From Diphasiastrum complanatum (lineage: Eukaryota; Streptophyta; Lycopodiopsida; Lycopodiales; Lycopodiaceae): a stretch of 64,000 nt of DNA. A model generated the notes under the pieces. It did no database searches and was not told the DNA's origin. It saw nothing but the letters and a program-made list of their open reading frames with translations. Shown here piece by piece: positions 33,402 to 44,300 of this stretch; position 1 is the first letter of the stretch, and each line of letters begins with the position of its first letter. The DNA lies in NCBI GenBank assembly GCA_029204225.1, contig CM055097.1, forward strand, positions 45,713,038 through 45,777,037, in the 5' to 3' direction. The translations under genes were made by a program, and so were the position numbers.

Positions 33402-34491
33402 TGTTAGATTTCTTATGCTCAGTCTTAAACAAATCGTTCAAGTAATGAGCATCCTGAAAAACCGAAGGCCGACTACATGTTTTCGGACCTTCACATTTTT
33501 CCTTTAAAGACTTTTGCCTTAACCATTTTTAGGCACCTTTGCCTTTTTCACACCTTTGCAAAAAATGCGACATAGTGGCCAAGTGGCCAGAATGCCTTAG
33601 AAACCATTCTTAAGGCACCTTTGCTTTTTTTGCCTTCTTCATCTTTTTCGTGCCTTCGCGAAAAATGCGACACACTGGCCAGAATGACTTAGAAACCATT
33701 TCTGGACAAAGTGGCCAGAATGCCTTGAAAACCATTTTAAAAGCACTTTCGGCTTTTTCGGCTTTTTCGCTGCCTTTTTAATTCGAGACACCTTCATCTT
33801 TTTTCTGCCTTTAGTCTAAGGCACCTTCGCCTTCTTCGTTGCCTTCAGTCTAAGGCACCTTCGCCTTCTTCACTACCTTCAGTCTAAGGCACCTTCGGCT
33901 TTTTCGCCTTCTTCGCTGCCTTCAGCCTAAGGGCGCCTTCGTGATTTACATACCTTAAGTCTAAGGGCACCTTCAGGATTTGCATACCTTCAGTCTGAGG
34001 GTACCTTCGGGTTTTTTTGAGTTTTTTGTATTTTTGCTACATTGGCAGACCGACGTTGCCAACTTATCATCAACTCTGAAACAGTTGGAGAAACAAATAT
34101 CCTAAGGGCGGTTACCAACTTTGTATAGATACAAAACGGGAGTAAATGGCAGTTAAGGCATAAGATATTTTTCTCTTGATACCTGTAAATATATATACTG
34201 GCTGAATCAAGTTATGTAAGTGTTAATTGAATTTATCTTTCAATCAGAGTTTTCTGTAGCCAGCGTTATCACGCTCAGCAAGCTGAAGTTGTTACTTCAA
34301 GCTATTGTACTCACTGTTGATATTAATCATAGTGCAATTTTTGTCTCACTACTGCATCGTTCATTTGCGCATTTTGTATGAACTCTTCTACTTGAATATT
34401 TCTGCTGCTAATTGTTGCATTTCCATTCATACACGCTGCGCTCAAATCCTCGAGCTTCCGCTGCTAATCACGCCTCCACGGTTTTACGACA
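33402..34491 (+). repeat. 5' LTR of element D
   Basis: TGTTAGATTTCTTATGC to GGTTTTACGACA. The interior (about 33500-34010) has many copies of a word around GTCTAAGGCACCTTCG and of AGTGGCCAGAATGCCTTAG. TATATATACTGG near 34190 may be the promoter. It aligns with 38118-39126. Confidence 0.92.
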
Positions 34492-34505
34492 TGGTATCAG
34501 AGCGG
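34492..34505 (+). other. primer-binding site of element D
   Basis: TGGTATCAGAGCGG directly follows the LTR and matches the initiator-Met tRNA type. Confidence 0.85.
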
Positions 34506-34634
34506 ACATTTCAGTAATCTGCATTTCTACTGCGAATTATCAGTCTTGTTTCTATCAAGACGTCTTTCTAGCAAATGCACAGCAAACAGTATTCTGAAGG
34601 TCATTGTTTCTACCAACGATCTCGTTCAACCAGA

Positions 34635-35100
34635 ATGGATCCATCATCTAGTTCATCTCTCACTGACAAACTCAATGGAGATAACTACCATCTTTGGAAA
34701 TTCAAGATGAAGGTTATACTTCTATCCAAAGAACTATGGGACATCGTTGATGGCACAGAGCTCAAACCAGAAGGTGATGCAGCCGTCATCACCAAGTGGA
34801 AACCGAGAGATGGCAAATCATTTGCCATGATCACCCTCAACATCAAGGATACTCAGATCAGCCACATACGTGCTGCTCAGACCGCTTCCGGTTCAGGATT
34901 GAATTCAAGCTCTTCATCATTCCAACCAATGTAGAAACTTTTCTGTAGATATTGTAAGAGAACTGGCCACGAAATCAAGGACTGCCGAACTTTGAAGTAC
35001 AACAACAAAAAGAAAAAGCAGTTCCAACAACAAGCACATAGTGCTACAGCCAATCACTCAAATCAGCGACAAGAAGAAGAAGATGAAGAAGCTTTCATGA
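34635..35100 (+). pseudogene. element D gag with central deletion and intact CCHC knuckle
   Basis: ATG 34635 gives MDPSSSSSLTDKLNGDNYHL, then WKFKMKVILLSKELWDIV, and reaches ISHIRAAQT. It then jumps to a Ser-rich ASGSGLNSSSSSF, a stop at 34932, and the knuckle CRYCKRTGHEIKDC at about 34944-34985. Compared with the gag of element C (209 codons before the knuckle), about 100 residues of the UBN2 core are missing. The deletion would abolish capsid function. Confidence 0.85.
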
Positions 35101-36310
35101 CCAAAGTCAGAGAACAACAGGATATCGATTTCCGATATCTAGATTTTGAAACAACTCAACACATGACTCACCATCGCGACTGGTTCAAATACTATAAGTC
35201 ATTCACCCACTCTCGAGTTGTGCAACTTGGAGACAACTCATCACATTCAATCAAAGGTGAAGGAACAATCAGAGTTGAATTCAAAAGAGGTAAAGTCAAG
35301 TTGCTGTCCAACATTCTCCATGTTCCAAATCTGACCAAGAATCTGCTCTCAGTTAGCATAATCACCGATTCAGGTCGGAGGTTCAAATTCGATACAGACG
35401 GCTGCACAATTCTTGACAAATCCCAGAAGGTGCTATCCTACGGATGAAGAAGTAACTATATTTACAAACTCAGCCATTGCTATTCTTCTAACAGTCAAGC
35501 TCTTCACACAGCCACTTCTGAATCAACTGATATGCTATGGCATTTCAGACTTGGCCATCTTAACTTCAACAATATTCAGCAAATGTCAGTTCAGAGTCTA
35601 GTACAAGATCTGCCTACAGTCAGCAAGCCAAGTTCTCCATGCAAAAGTTGTATTATTAGCAAGCATGCTAGAAGTCCCTTCAGTTCAGACTCAATTCATA
35701 CATCCAAGGACTTGCTTGACCTTGTAGAAGAATTGGACACTCATCGAGAGTGCCAAGAGCATGATGGTCCAAGCCTCTCTTCCAAAGAAATTCTGGACAG
35801 AAGCTGTTACTACAGTTGCCTATTTGCAGAATCGATCCATTACCAAAGCCCTAAATGGCAAGACACCTTATGAGGTGTGGACATGATCAAAACCATCACT
35901 CAAGCATATTCGAGTGTTTGGATGCATTGCTTTCACTCAGATCCCTAAGGATCTAAGAAGAAAACTAGATGATAAGAGCAGGAAGACAATCTTCATCGGC
36001 TATTTACCAAATCACAAGGCATACAAGCTCTACAATTTGGATACTGAGAAGGCATTCACCAGTAGAGATGTCATTTTTGTGGAAGACCAATTCATCGACC
36101 ACAAAGGAAACACTGTTGATAATTTCGTCCCAAGGATTGAGCAACCAGAGAATTCCGATTCAAGGATTCAACTGCTGAATAATGACGATGACTTAGACAA
36201 TGAGTCAGAACCTCAACGAATCAACCCACATCAGAGGACCAAAGTTCAACCCAGAAGGTCGAACAGGTCCATACAGCCTCCATCTAGATTTATGGATGAT
36301 CCGACCTAAT
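35101..36310 (+). pseudogene. element D protease and integrase without catalytic core
   Basis: The protease box reads YLDFETTQHMTHH, so the Ser-Gly-Ala after the catalytic Asp is replaced. The linker VKLLSNILHVPNLTKNLLSV is intact. After a stop at 35445 come MLWHFRLGHLNFNNIQQM and CKSCIISKHARSPF. At about 35727 SKDLLDLV runs directly into WTLIESAKSMM, the helix after the Glu of the DDE triad, so both Asp blocks are absent. FWTEAVTTVAYLQNR, a stop, VFGCIAFTQIPKD and FIGYLPNHKAYKLY complete the C-terminal part. The acidic hinge ends at 36309. Confidence 0.85.
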
Positions 36311-37075
36311 ACTTCGTGCAGGAACCAAACACAGTTGTTGAGGCGATGTCTACTCCTGATGCTGACCAGTGGAAAGCAACGATGGACACTGAATTCGATT
36401 CTCTTATGGAGAATCAAACATGGAAATTCACTGAGCTGCCAAAGGACTGAAAACTGATTCCATGCAAATGGATATTCAAGGCAAAGTACGACGTTGAAGG
36501 AAGGCTAAATCGTTACAAGGCCAGGCTAGTTGCCAAAGGCTTTTCTCAGATTCTAGACATGGATTATTTAGAAACCTTCAGCCCAGTTGTCAAACATGCG
36601 TCAATCCGCCTACTCCTCTCCTTTGCAGCCGCAACAGATCTTGAAGTCCAAATGGATGTCCAGACCGCTTTCCTTAATGGAACCATCGAAGAGGAGATCT
36701 ATATGACGCATCCAGAGGAATACGAACTCAATGGCAAGCAATAGCACCTTGTATGCAAAATCCACAAGGCACTCTACGAGCTGAAAACACCCAGAGCCTG
36801 GTTCTAGATGATCAATGAAATTTCTGATAGGGAATGGTTATATTCCAAACTCAGCGGACTTGAATGTCTACTTCAAGTCTGTATCAGATTACTTCATTAT
36901 CATCACTCTCTACATAGATGATACACTCTTATTCAGTAACGATCTGAATCCGATGAAGGATACAAAATGCATGTTGGCCTACGAATACAAAATGACATGC
37001 GTCCAGCCCACTATTGTCTCGGATTTCAAATTCAACGAGATCGACCCAGCAAACTGATCTTTATCAGTCAACAAC
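36311..37075 (+). pseudogene. element D reverse transcriptase
   Basis: VQEPNTVVEAMSTPDADQW starts the RT. IPCKWIFKAKYDVEGRLNRY, KARLVAKGFSQI and TFSPVVKHASIRLLLS follow, then QMDVQTAFLNGTIEEEIYM. LYIDDTLLFSN at about 36910-36942 is the catalytic box (YIDD). Stops near 36448 and 36742 and a frameshift near 36810 inactivate it. Confidence 0.88.
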
Positions 37076-38108
37076 GATATCTCAACAATGTGCTGCAGAA
37101 GTATGGAATGGCCAACTGCAAACCAAGTCACTTTTCACTTGACCCTGGATTGAAGCTATCAAAGGAAAAGTCTCCTCGAACTGAGGCAAAAAAGGAGGAG
37201 ATGAAGCATTACCCGGTTCAATCCGTCATCAACTCACTGATGTATGCAATGATCTGCACGCAACTAGACCTTGCATATTCGATCAGTACACTCAGCCAGT
37301 TCTTGTCAAATCTAGGCTTAACTCATTGGAAGGCACTAACAAAGGTCATGAAGTACATCCAAGCAACGAAAACTCTCAGCATCTGCTACAGAGGCAGCCA
37401 CACTGCCAACATCCTTCAAGCCTACACAGATGCGGATTGGGCAGGAGATGTCCACACTGCCAACATCCTTCAAGCCTACATAGATGCGGATTGGGCAGGA
37501 GATGTCGACACCAGAAAATCAACTTCTGGATTTGTATTTTTATTGGAAGGCACTAACAAAGGTCATGAAGTACATCCAAGCAACGAAAACTCTCAGCATC
37601 TGCTACGGAGGCAGCCACACTGCCAACATCCTTCAAGCCTACACAGATGCGGATTGGGCAGGAGATGTCGACACCAGAAAATCAACTTCTGGATTTGTAT
37701 TTTTATACAACCAAGGCCCAATCTCATGGAACAGTCGGAAGCATACCTCAGTTGCATTATCATCAACGTAATCCGAATACATAGCTGCCAACAATGCAAC
37801 CAAAGAGGCAATCTGGCTAAGGCAATTGCTTGCAGACCTGAACCTTGCACAACCACTTCCTACAACAATCTATTGTGACAATCAAAGCACAATAATGCTA
37901 TCTCTCAATCCGAGATTTCACTCTCGAAGCAAACATATAGAAATCAAGGTATCATTACCTTAGAGAGAAAGTGCACAACAAGGAAGTAGAACTGGTTTTA
38001 TGCAGAACAAACTACATGACAACAAATTACTTCACAAAGGCTCTATCAAAGGAGCAACATCTCAGATTTAACGATATGTTAAATCTGAAAATTTTCAGGA
38101 TCCATATC
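37076..38108 (+). pseudogene. element D RNase H with internal tandem copies
   Basis: SQQRYLNNVLQKYGMANC, then INSLMYAMICTQLDLAYSIS. The RNase H start QAYTDADWAGDVDTRKSTSG, carrying the metal-binding Asp, is present three times because of the duplications at 37325-37704. After the last copy come FLYNQGPISWNSRKHTSVAL, a stop at 37769, and TIYCDNQSTIMLSLNPRFHS and HIEIK. The 163-bp duplication shifts the frame. Confidence 0.85.
37325..37704 (+). repeat. nested tandem duplications in RNase H of element D (163 bp and 54 bp)
   Basis: Unit 1 (37325-37541) and unit 2 (37542-37704) are near-identical copies of the same RNase H segment. Unit 1 itself contains a 54-bp tandem pair, 37399-37452 and 37453-37506, beginning CACACTGCCAACATCC. 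The 54-bp step keeps the frame (18 codons); the 163-bp step does not. Confidence 0.92.
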
Positions 38109-38117
38109 AAGGGGGAG

Positions 38118-39126
38118 TGTTAGATTTCTTATGCTCAGCCTTAAACAAATTGTTCAAGTAATGAGCATCATGAAAAACTGAAGGCCGATTACATGTTTTC
38201 AGACCTTCACATTTTTCCTTTAAAGATTTTTTTGCCTTAACCATTTTTAGGCACCTTCATCTTTTTGGCACCTTCGTGAAAAATGCGACACAGTGGCCAA
38301 GTGGCCAGAATGCCTTGGAAACCATTTTTAAGGCACATTTGCTTTTTCCGCCTTTTTCGTCTTTTTCGTGCCTTCGCAAAAAATGCGACACACACACTGG
38401 CCAGAATTCCTTAGAAACCATTTCTAGACAAAGTGGCCAGAATTCCTTAGAAACCATTTTCAAAGCACTTTCGTCTTTTTTGGCTTTTTCGCTGCCTTTT
38501 TAGTCTAAGACACCTTCATCTTTTTTCTGCTTTTAGTCTAAGGCACCTTCGCCTTCTTCACTGCCTTCAATCTAAGGGCGCCTTCGTGATTTACATACCT
38601 TAAGTCTAAGGGCACCTTCAAGATTTGCATACCTTTTGTCTAAGGGCACCTTCGGGTTTTTTGCGTTTTTGCTACATTGGCAGATCGACGTCGCCAACTT
38701 ATCATCAACCCTAAAACAACTCAAGAAACAAATATCGTAAGGGCGGTTACCAACTTTGTACAGATGCAAAACTGGAGTAAATGGCAGTTAAGACATAAGA
38801 TATTTTTCTCTCAACACTTGTAAATATATATACTAGCTGAATCAAGCTATGTAAGTGGTAATTGAATTTCTCTTTCAGTCAGAGTTTTCTGTAGCCAACG
38901 TTATCACGCTCAACAAGCTGAAGTTATTACTTCAAGCTATTGTACTCACTGTTGATATTAATCAGAGTGCAATTTTTGTCTCACTATTGCGTCATTCATT
39001 TGCTCATTCTGTATGAATTCTTCTACTTGAATATTTCTGCTGCTAACTGTTGCGATTCCGTTCCTACATGCCGCGCTCAAATCCTCGAGCTTCTGCTACA
39101 GCTCACGCCCCCACGGTTTTATGACA
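38118..39126 (+). repeat. 3' LTR of element D
   Basis: TGTTAGATTTCTTATGC to GGTTTTATGACA, preceded by CAAGGGGGAG. It is about 80 bp shorter than the 5' LTR, mainly through fewer copies of the GTCTAAGGCACCTTCG minisatellite near 38500-38660. Confidence 0.92.
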
Positions 39127-39131
39127 GGCCC

Positions 39132-39818
39132 GTCGCTTTTTTTCTTCATGCCGTATTCTCACAGTTCTGCTCACTGGCCTTCTACGCTCCTCCTTGCCCA
39201 CTTTGTGCAATTGGATGATACTTGCTTTTTTGCTTTTGTGAATATGCATAGAGCCAAATTCCTCGCCTTTGAGAGTGCTCTCCAAAAGACTAGCATATAG
39301 AGGCTTAAGGTACAACATTCTTCCAATAGTAGGCTAGAAAACGATTAAAAAATCATACCATTTAGAAATGGTTCATCATATAATTTTCTAAGTTCTTAGA
39401 TCCTTAGATTCTACTTGTAGAACCTGTACATCTTCACATACCTATTAGCATGAAGCACAGTTTTATAAATTTCTTATCTTCAAGTAGCAATACTTGCACA
39501 TGCACTAAATTCTCTTCAAGTAATCAAACTCATCTAATGTTCAAATATGAGATCATGCCTAGTTCAATCATAATTGACAATATATCCCAACAACATTTTA
39601 AAAACGATTCAAATATTTGATCTCTAATAATAAGTGATCCTAGCTAGCATGCTTGTATCACTATAGTACAAAAGCAAATTGCTTTTCGTGTGGATGTTGG
39701 TGGTTAGTATATTGTTTCAATTACATCAATTGGTTCAATGTTGGCATTTTAGATTCGATGACAGCACTTACTGTACTCTTCACATTCATTTTAAGTTTGT
39801 TGTCATCCCTAATTTATA

Positions 39819-39907
<89 letters not shown>

Positions 39908-40400
39908 GATGTGGAGAAAAATAGATTCTTGGATTTTCATTGGGCCACGTGTGCCCTAAATTTCCATTTATTTGCAATTGTCAGTAACATCAATGGAAAG
40001 AGACTGGGAGATTGGGAGAGTCGGTTCATTGCATGGAATTTTTAGAAAGAGAACAAACTTTTAAGAAAGAGAAATAGAGAAGTTTTTAGAGAGAGATCAC
40101 GGGGTACCAGGAGCAGTGGTGGAGCAACTAATCATTGAGAGAGAGAGAGCACAAGCATGTTGCCACGAGGACAAGGACAAGGATTGCAGGGAGAGACGGA
40201 CAAATTTTCTTACACAGATGTGAAAATGATGAAAGAAAGAGAAACTGTCATGGGAAGAAATCGATCTCCGTGGAGATTTCTATTGTGTTGGCATTCAATT
40301 TGCAAAGAGGAAGTCATAGCTATGGCATCCAACCGTTGATCTTCTCCTTGATACATCTTCAAGCAATGTATGAGAGGCAGGACTTGGCAATCTTTGAAGT
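39132..40400. other. non-coding stretch with a long (GA)n tract
   Basis: No gene is supported before the F-box fragment at 40413. Low-complexity Arg-Glu or Ser-Leu frames across 39786-40045 come only from the GA tract. Confidence 0.5.
39819..39904. repeat. (GT)n(GA)n microsatellite
   Basis: Six GT units, then 37 uninterrupted GA units ending at 39904. Confidence 0.97.
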
Positions 40401-40412
40401 CTCAACAATGAG

Positions 40413-40532
40413 ATGATGTATGACATTTTGGGGCTTCTAGGTGCCAGAGATATAGCAAGGGTACCACTTGTTAGCAAGTCCTTCTACAATTTCTCACATC
40501 ATGGTCACATTTGGAGGAGCTTGGTTTTGTAG
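40413..40532 (+). pseudogene. short F-box motif fragment
   Basis: ATG 40413 opens a 39-residue frame containing ILGLLGARDIARV and PLVSKSFYNF, then HIWRSLVL and a TAG. The spacing of I-L-x2-L, D-[IL]-x2-[VL], LVSKSFYN and the terminal I-W-R-x-L matches the F-box, the roughly 40-residue domain that binds SKP1 in SCF ubiquitin ligases. Nothing upstream in frame extends it far (a stop lies about 25 bases before the ATG) and there is no LRR, Kelch or other partner domain after the stop. It lies 775 bp upstream of carA on the same strand. It could be a pseudogene or an exon of an unrecognised gene. Confidence 0.5.
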
Positions 40533-40634
40533 GCGTCGTGCCAGGATGATGATGGGGAGCATGAGCATTGTGCCCACCAAGTGAGAGAGAGCGTGAGAGG
40601 AAGAGAGAGATGGTGAGTATCGTGCACATCAAGT

Positions 40635-40679
<45 letters not shown>
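40635..40679. repeat. (GA)n microsatellite
   Basis: About 22 GA units, in a region rich in GGAGGTAGG and CCTCC words (40730-40940). Confidence 0.95.
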
Positions 40680-40681
<2 letters not shown>

Positions 40682-40969
40682 CACATGGAAGAGGTAGGCT
40701 AGAATATTCTCTTTAGATTCCCTCTTGTCTTTGGAGGTAGGAGGAAGCCTCCGGAGATAGGAGGACGTTGAAAAAGTCAACCTTTGGAGGCAGGATGCAC
40801 CCTCCTTCCTACCTCCACAAATTTTCTCGCCATTTTCCTCCCTCTGAAGGTGTCGGAGGTAGGTGATACCTCTGACATGTGACTCACCCAATCAATTCAG
40901 GAGGCTGCAAACAGGGACAACCTTCGGTGGAAGCCTCCAACATGTGGCCTAGCCTAAAGGGGGAGAGAG

Positions 40970-41040
40970 TAGTGGAGAGAGAGAGAGAGGGAGGGAGATT
41001 GTTTTTCCCATTCATGTGAATATTTTTTTATTGAAAACTC

Positions 41041-41086
<46 letters not shown>

Positions 41087-41306
41087 GGGAGAGAGATTTT
41101 CCCCCACTCAAGTCGTTATTTTTGTATTAAAAAACGTGCTTGTCTCTCTTGTCTCTCTTTCTCGCAGCTCTCTCCTATTTGTGTTTTTACTCCTTTCTCG
41201 AAGTTCTTCTCTTTGTTTTCTCTCGAAGCTCTTCTTCACTACCCTCTTCTCATTCTCCTGCATTTGCACATCATCATTTGATCGATCGTCGTCGTCTTCT
41301 TTGGTG
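40970..41306 (+). promoter_or_regulatory. upstream region and probable 5' UTR of carA with GA/CT tracts
   Basis: A GA tract (41043-41080, plus shorter GA runs from 40976) and CT-rich DNA (41140-41250) precede the carA start. GA/CT tracts are common in plant core promoters and 5' leaders. An in-frame ATG at 41016 would add 97 residues dominated by Arg-Glu and Ser-Leu repeats, which is unlike any carA N-terminus; it is taken as leader, not coding. No clear TATA box was seen. Confidence 0.45.
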
Positions 41307-44300
41307 ATGGCGATGCTACTCGAGGCCTGCTTAGGAGGCTCCACTTCCGCTGCCAAACTTTTCCGCAACACAGCCACGCATCCAAACCAGAATCATCCGC
41401 ACCTACTGCTTCCCCTCTCACCGTCGCCATCTTTCCAGAAGTATGTTGTGCGTTATAAGAAGAGTTGGAATGACGGGGGAGTGGTGAGGGCATCAACGAC
41501 AGCGGAGAGATTCGACGGGTCTGCCTCGGCCCTGCGTAAGTGCCACACTCAAATCCTTGTTTCATATAGTGAACAATTCTGTTATGTGCTAGTTTGACAA
41601 CAGATTGCATTTGGATGCTAATAGTTTTGCAATCCTTCTTGTGAATTCGAAGATCCTCTGTTGCACTTTTAGAAAAGTCACAAATCTGGTCCTTTATTAT
41701 GTAGCATGTTGGTGAAGACTTCCTTTTTACTACTTGGAGGAAAAGCGTTAGACTCGAATCAGGCACACAAATGAGACGTACAAGAGAACTTTTTTTCCAG
41801 GGCAATCTGAGGATAAACCTGCTGTGCAACAGATTGCATTTGGTTGTTAATAGCTAGGTGTGGAATCCTTCTTGTGAAATCAAAGATCCTCTGTTGCACT
41901 TTTAGAAAACTCACGACCATTTTCACAATTTTAGTAATCTGGTCCTTCGTTATGAGGCATGTTGGTGAAGACTTCCTTTTCTCTACTTGAGGAAAATAAT
42001 TAGAATCTAAAATTCTTGGTGCGAATTCAAAGATCCTCTGTTTCCTATACATTCCCCACCGCCAATTATTGTACTTAAATTTTACTTGCTGCAGCAAACA
42101 TTACCCTTTTGTTTGTGAGGATAATTTTCTTCTAGAAGACCTTTATGGCTGGAAACCCATAAATTTTGCTTTATATTATGTAGAATTTGCAGTTAATCAC
42201 TTGACTACCTTTTTTCCATCATTCCTTTTTGCTAAATGATGAAGGTGAGAGCCCTTGCAGGCCAGTTTTATCTAGATTCGACATTTTTGTTCTTTGAGTA
42301 CATACATTATGGGCATGATACCCTCTACATAGATTATTCTGTGGGCTTTGTGGGCATCATGCTGTTTGTACATAAAACCAGGACAATCATGCTATACAAT
42401 GCCCTCACAAATGAACTAGAAGACTTTGGGAAGGTTTCTACAAAGCATATTGAGATTTGAGAACCCATATAATCACTGCTGGTCATCTTAGTTGTGATTG
42501 ATGATTATAGGGCCAGTGATATTCTGAATCTCATCTTAATGTTGACATTGGAGTTCTGATACACTGTCATAGTTAACATTTGTTATGAGTTTTAGTAGAA
42601 TCTTCTTTGTTGTTCTTTGAACTTGCGAGAGGAATTTGAATTTTCATGCAAAAGTGTGAGAAATGTTGAGGTAATTAATTGTTTTGTGCCTGGAGCAGTG
42701 GAGCGTCCATGGAAAACAACAGATTTAAGGCTTGTGCTTGAAGACGGGTCGATTTGGAGGGGAAAGTCATTTGGATCATCAGGCACACAAGTTGGAGAAG
42801 TTGTTTTCAATACTTCATTGACTGGGTATGCCTGTCACTTATCTTTCTAAAAATAATCGACACCAATAAATGGTTAAATTTCCCAAAGTACATATGGTAG
42901 TCTACTAGTGAAGTCTGAAGCATAGAAAGCTTTTGTGTGTTGTTGATATCAACATGATGTTTGCGTCTGATTGCCAACATTTCATGTAATGTTTTGTATG
43001 TCTTTTTAATCAATGACTTCATGTACACGCTTAAGGACCCTTTTTATTCACTTTCGTTTTATGTTGGCCACTAGTTGATTAGCTCAGCAGGTGACCTACA
43101 TGAGGGCACACGTTTCTCTCTATACATTTCCATTGTGAAACCTTATCTTCTCTAGTCTCTAGAAGCTCCTATTTTAGAGCATTTGTTGGGTATAAATAGG
43201 GACTAGAGACACTCTTTATTGAGCTTTGGATTTTGATATTGCTTGAGCTCTTCCTAAGGGAACTCATCGCTGTTGCTTGTAGGGCTTTAGCCATTGATTA
43301 TATGTGATGTAATGTGCCATTTTTTGTGGAAGATTGCTATTTGATTGTGATTTGTGGTCTTGTAGGCTTTGATGATATCAAAATTTGTGATTGTGTTTAT
43401 AACTATCTTTGGCAAGTATGTCTTGAATCTGCCTCTTTGGCATGTATTTTGGTCCTCATCATGAGCCATAGATCTTCAATCTATTTCTTGACTGGTTCCA
43501 TCAAAAAAAATTTATTGTGCTAGACAAGGCTTTGTTGGAAGAATACAATCCTCCTTACGTATCTAGTTTAGCCATACTTGAATTCAAATGGATATTGGAG
43601 TTAGATGGTGGCTAAGGATTCAATTACATCCCTTAACATAATGCTTGGCAATAATTGGAAGAGGGATAAACTCACTCAAAGCTAAGCATCATATAGTTCA
43701 TCTTGACTAAGCAAGACCAATCCTCTTACCCCCCAAACATAGTTAAAAATAGCAACATAGAGTAAAATACAGTAAAAAACCATAAAGGGCAAAGCAGTTC
43801 CAAGGAATCCAAGTGTTACCTGTCACCATCCCATGACAAAAAACAACACAAGTCAGTACACCAAGGAAGACATGCGTCATGGTTGAAAGCTAGATGTTAA
43901 TATTTTCCTCGTCTCTTCATGATCTTAAAGAATGTTATGCTGTTCATGCCTATGAACTCTGTATTTCACTTTTTCAATTCTTGAACTATCATAATAAATC
44001 TTTTCGCATTTTGACCCACTAAAATGTGTTTGAAACATCTCGCCTTTCATTTGTTTGCAACAATGCAAATGACTCTGCCTGAGAATTGGTTTTTGAAATC
44101 TGATAAATGCTCATAGTCATGAGGATTTGTACAGTCACTATCATGACTTGTAGTCATGGCTTGTCAAAAGCACAAAATGTTATTTATTGTCACTGGATTG
44201 GAAGGCCTCAAAATGGTACGAGATTCTTCTTTATGGACTTTCTTGTATACCCAATCTATATATTTCAGAAATCATATCCGAAAGAGATTGACAATGTTAC

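Larger units (their letters stand above)
33397..39131 (+). mobile_element. element D: Ty1/copia retrotransposon with 1-kb LTRs
   Basis: GGCCA (33397-33401) and GGCCC (39127-39131) flank a 1090-bp 5' LTR, a primer-binding site, a gag-pol relic, a polypurine tract (38109-38117) and a 1009-bp 3' LTR. The centre of gag and the catalytic core of integrase are deleted, and RNase H carries internal tandem copies. RT keeps its YIDD box. The LTR-length difference comes from a variable minisatellite. It is a dead copy of a lineage close to elements A and C. Confidence 0.93.

Noticed and set aside
41016-41306. In-frame upstream ATG that would lengthen carA by 97 residues
   Set aside because: The extension is mostly Arg-Glu and Ser-Leu repeats made by the GA/CT tracts and has no counterpart in carA proteins.
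43075-43110. Possible tRNA or SINE A box (TTAGCTCAGCAGG)
   Set aside because: No B box at the expected distance; it lies inside the LTR-like block of carA intron 2.
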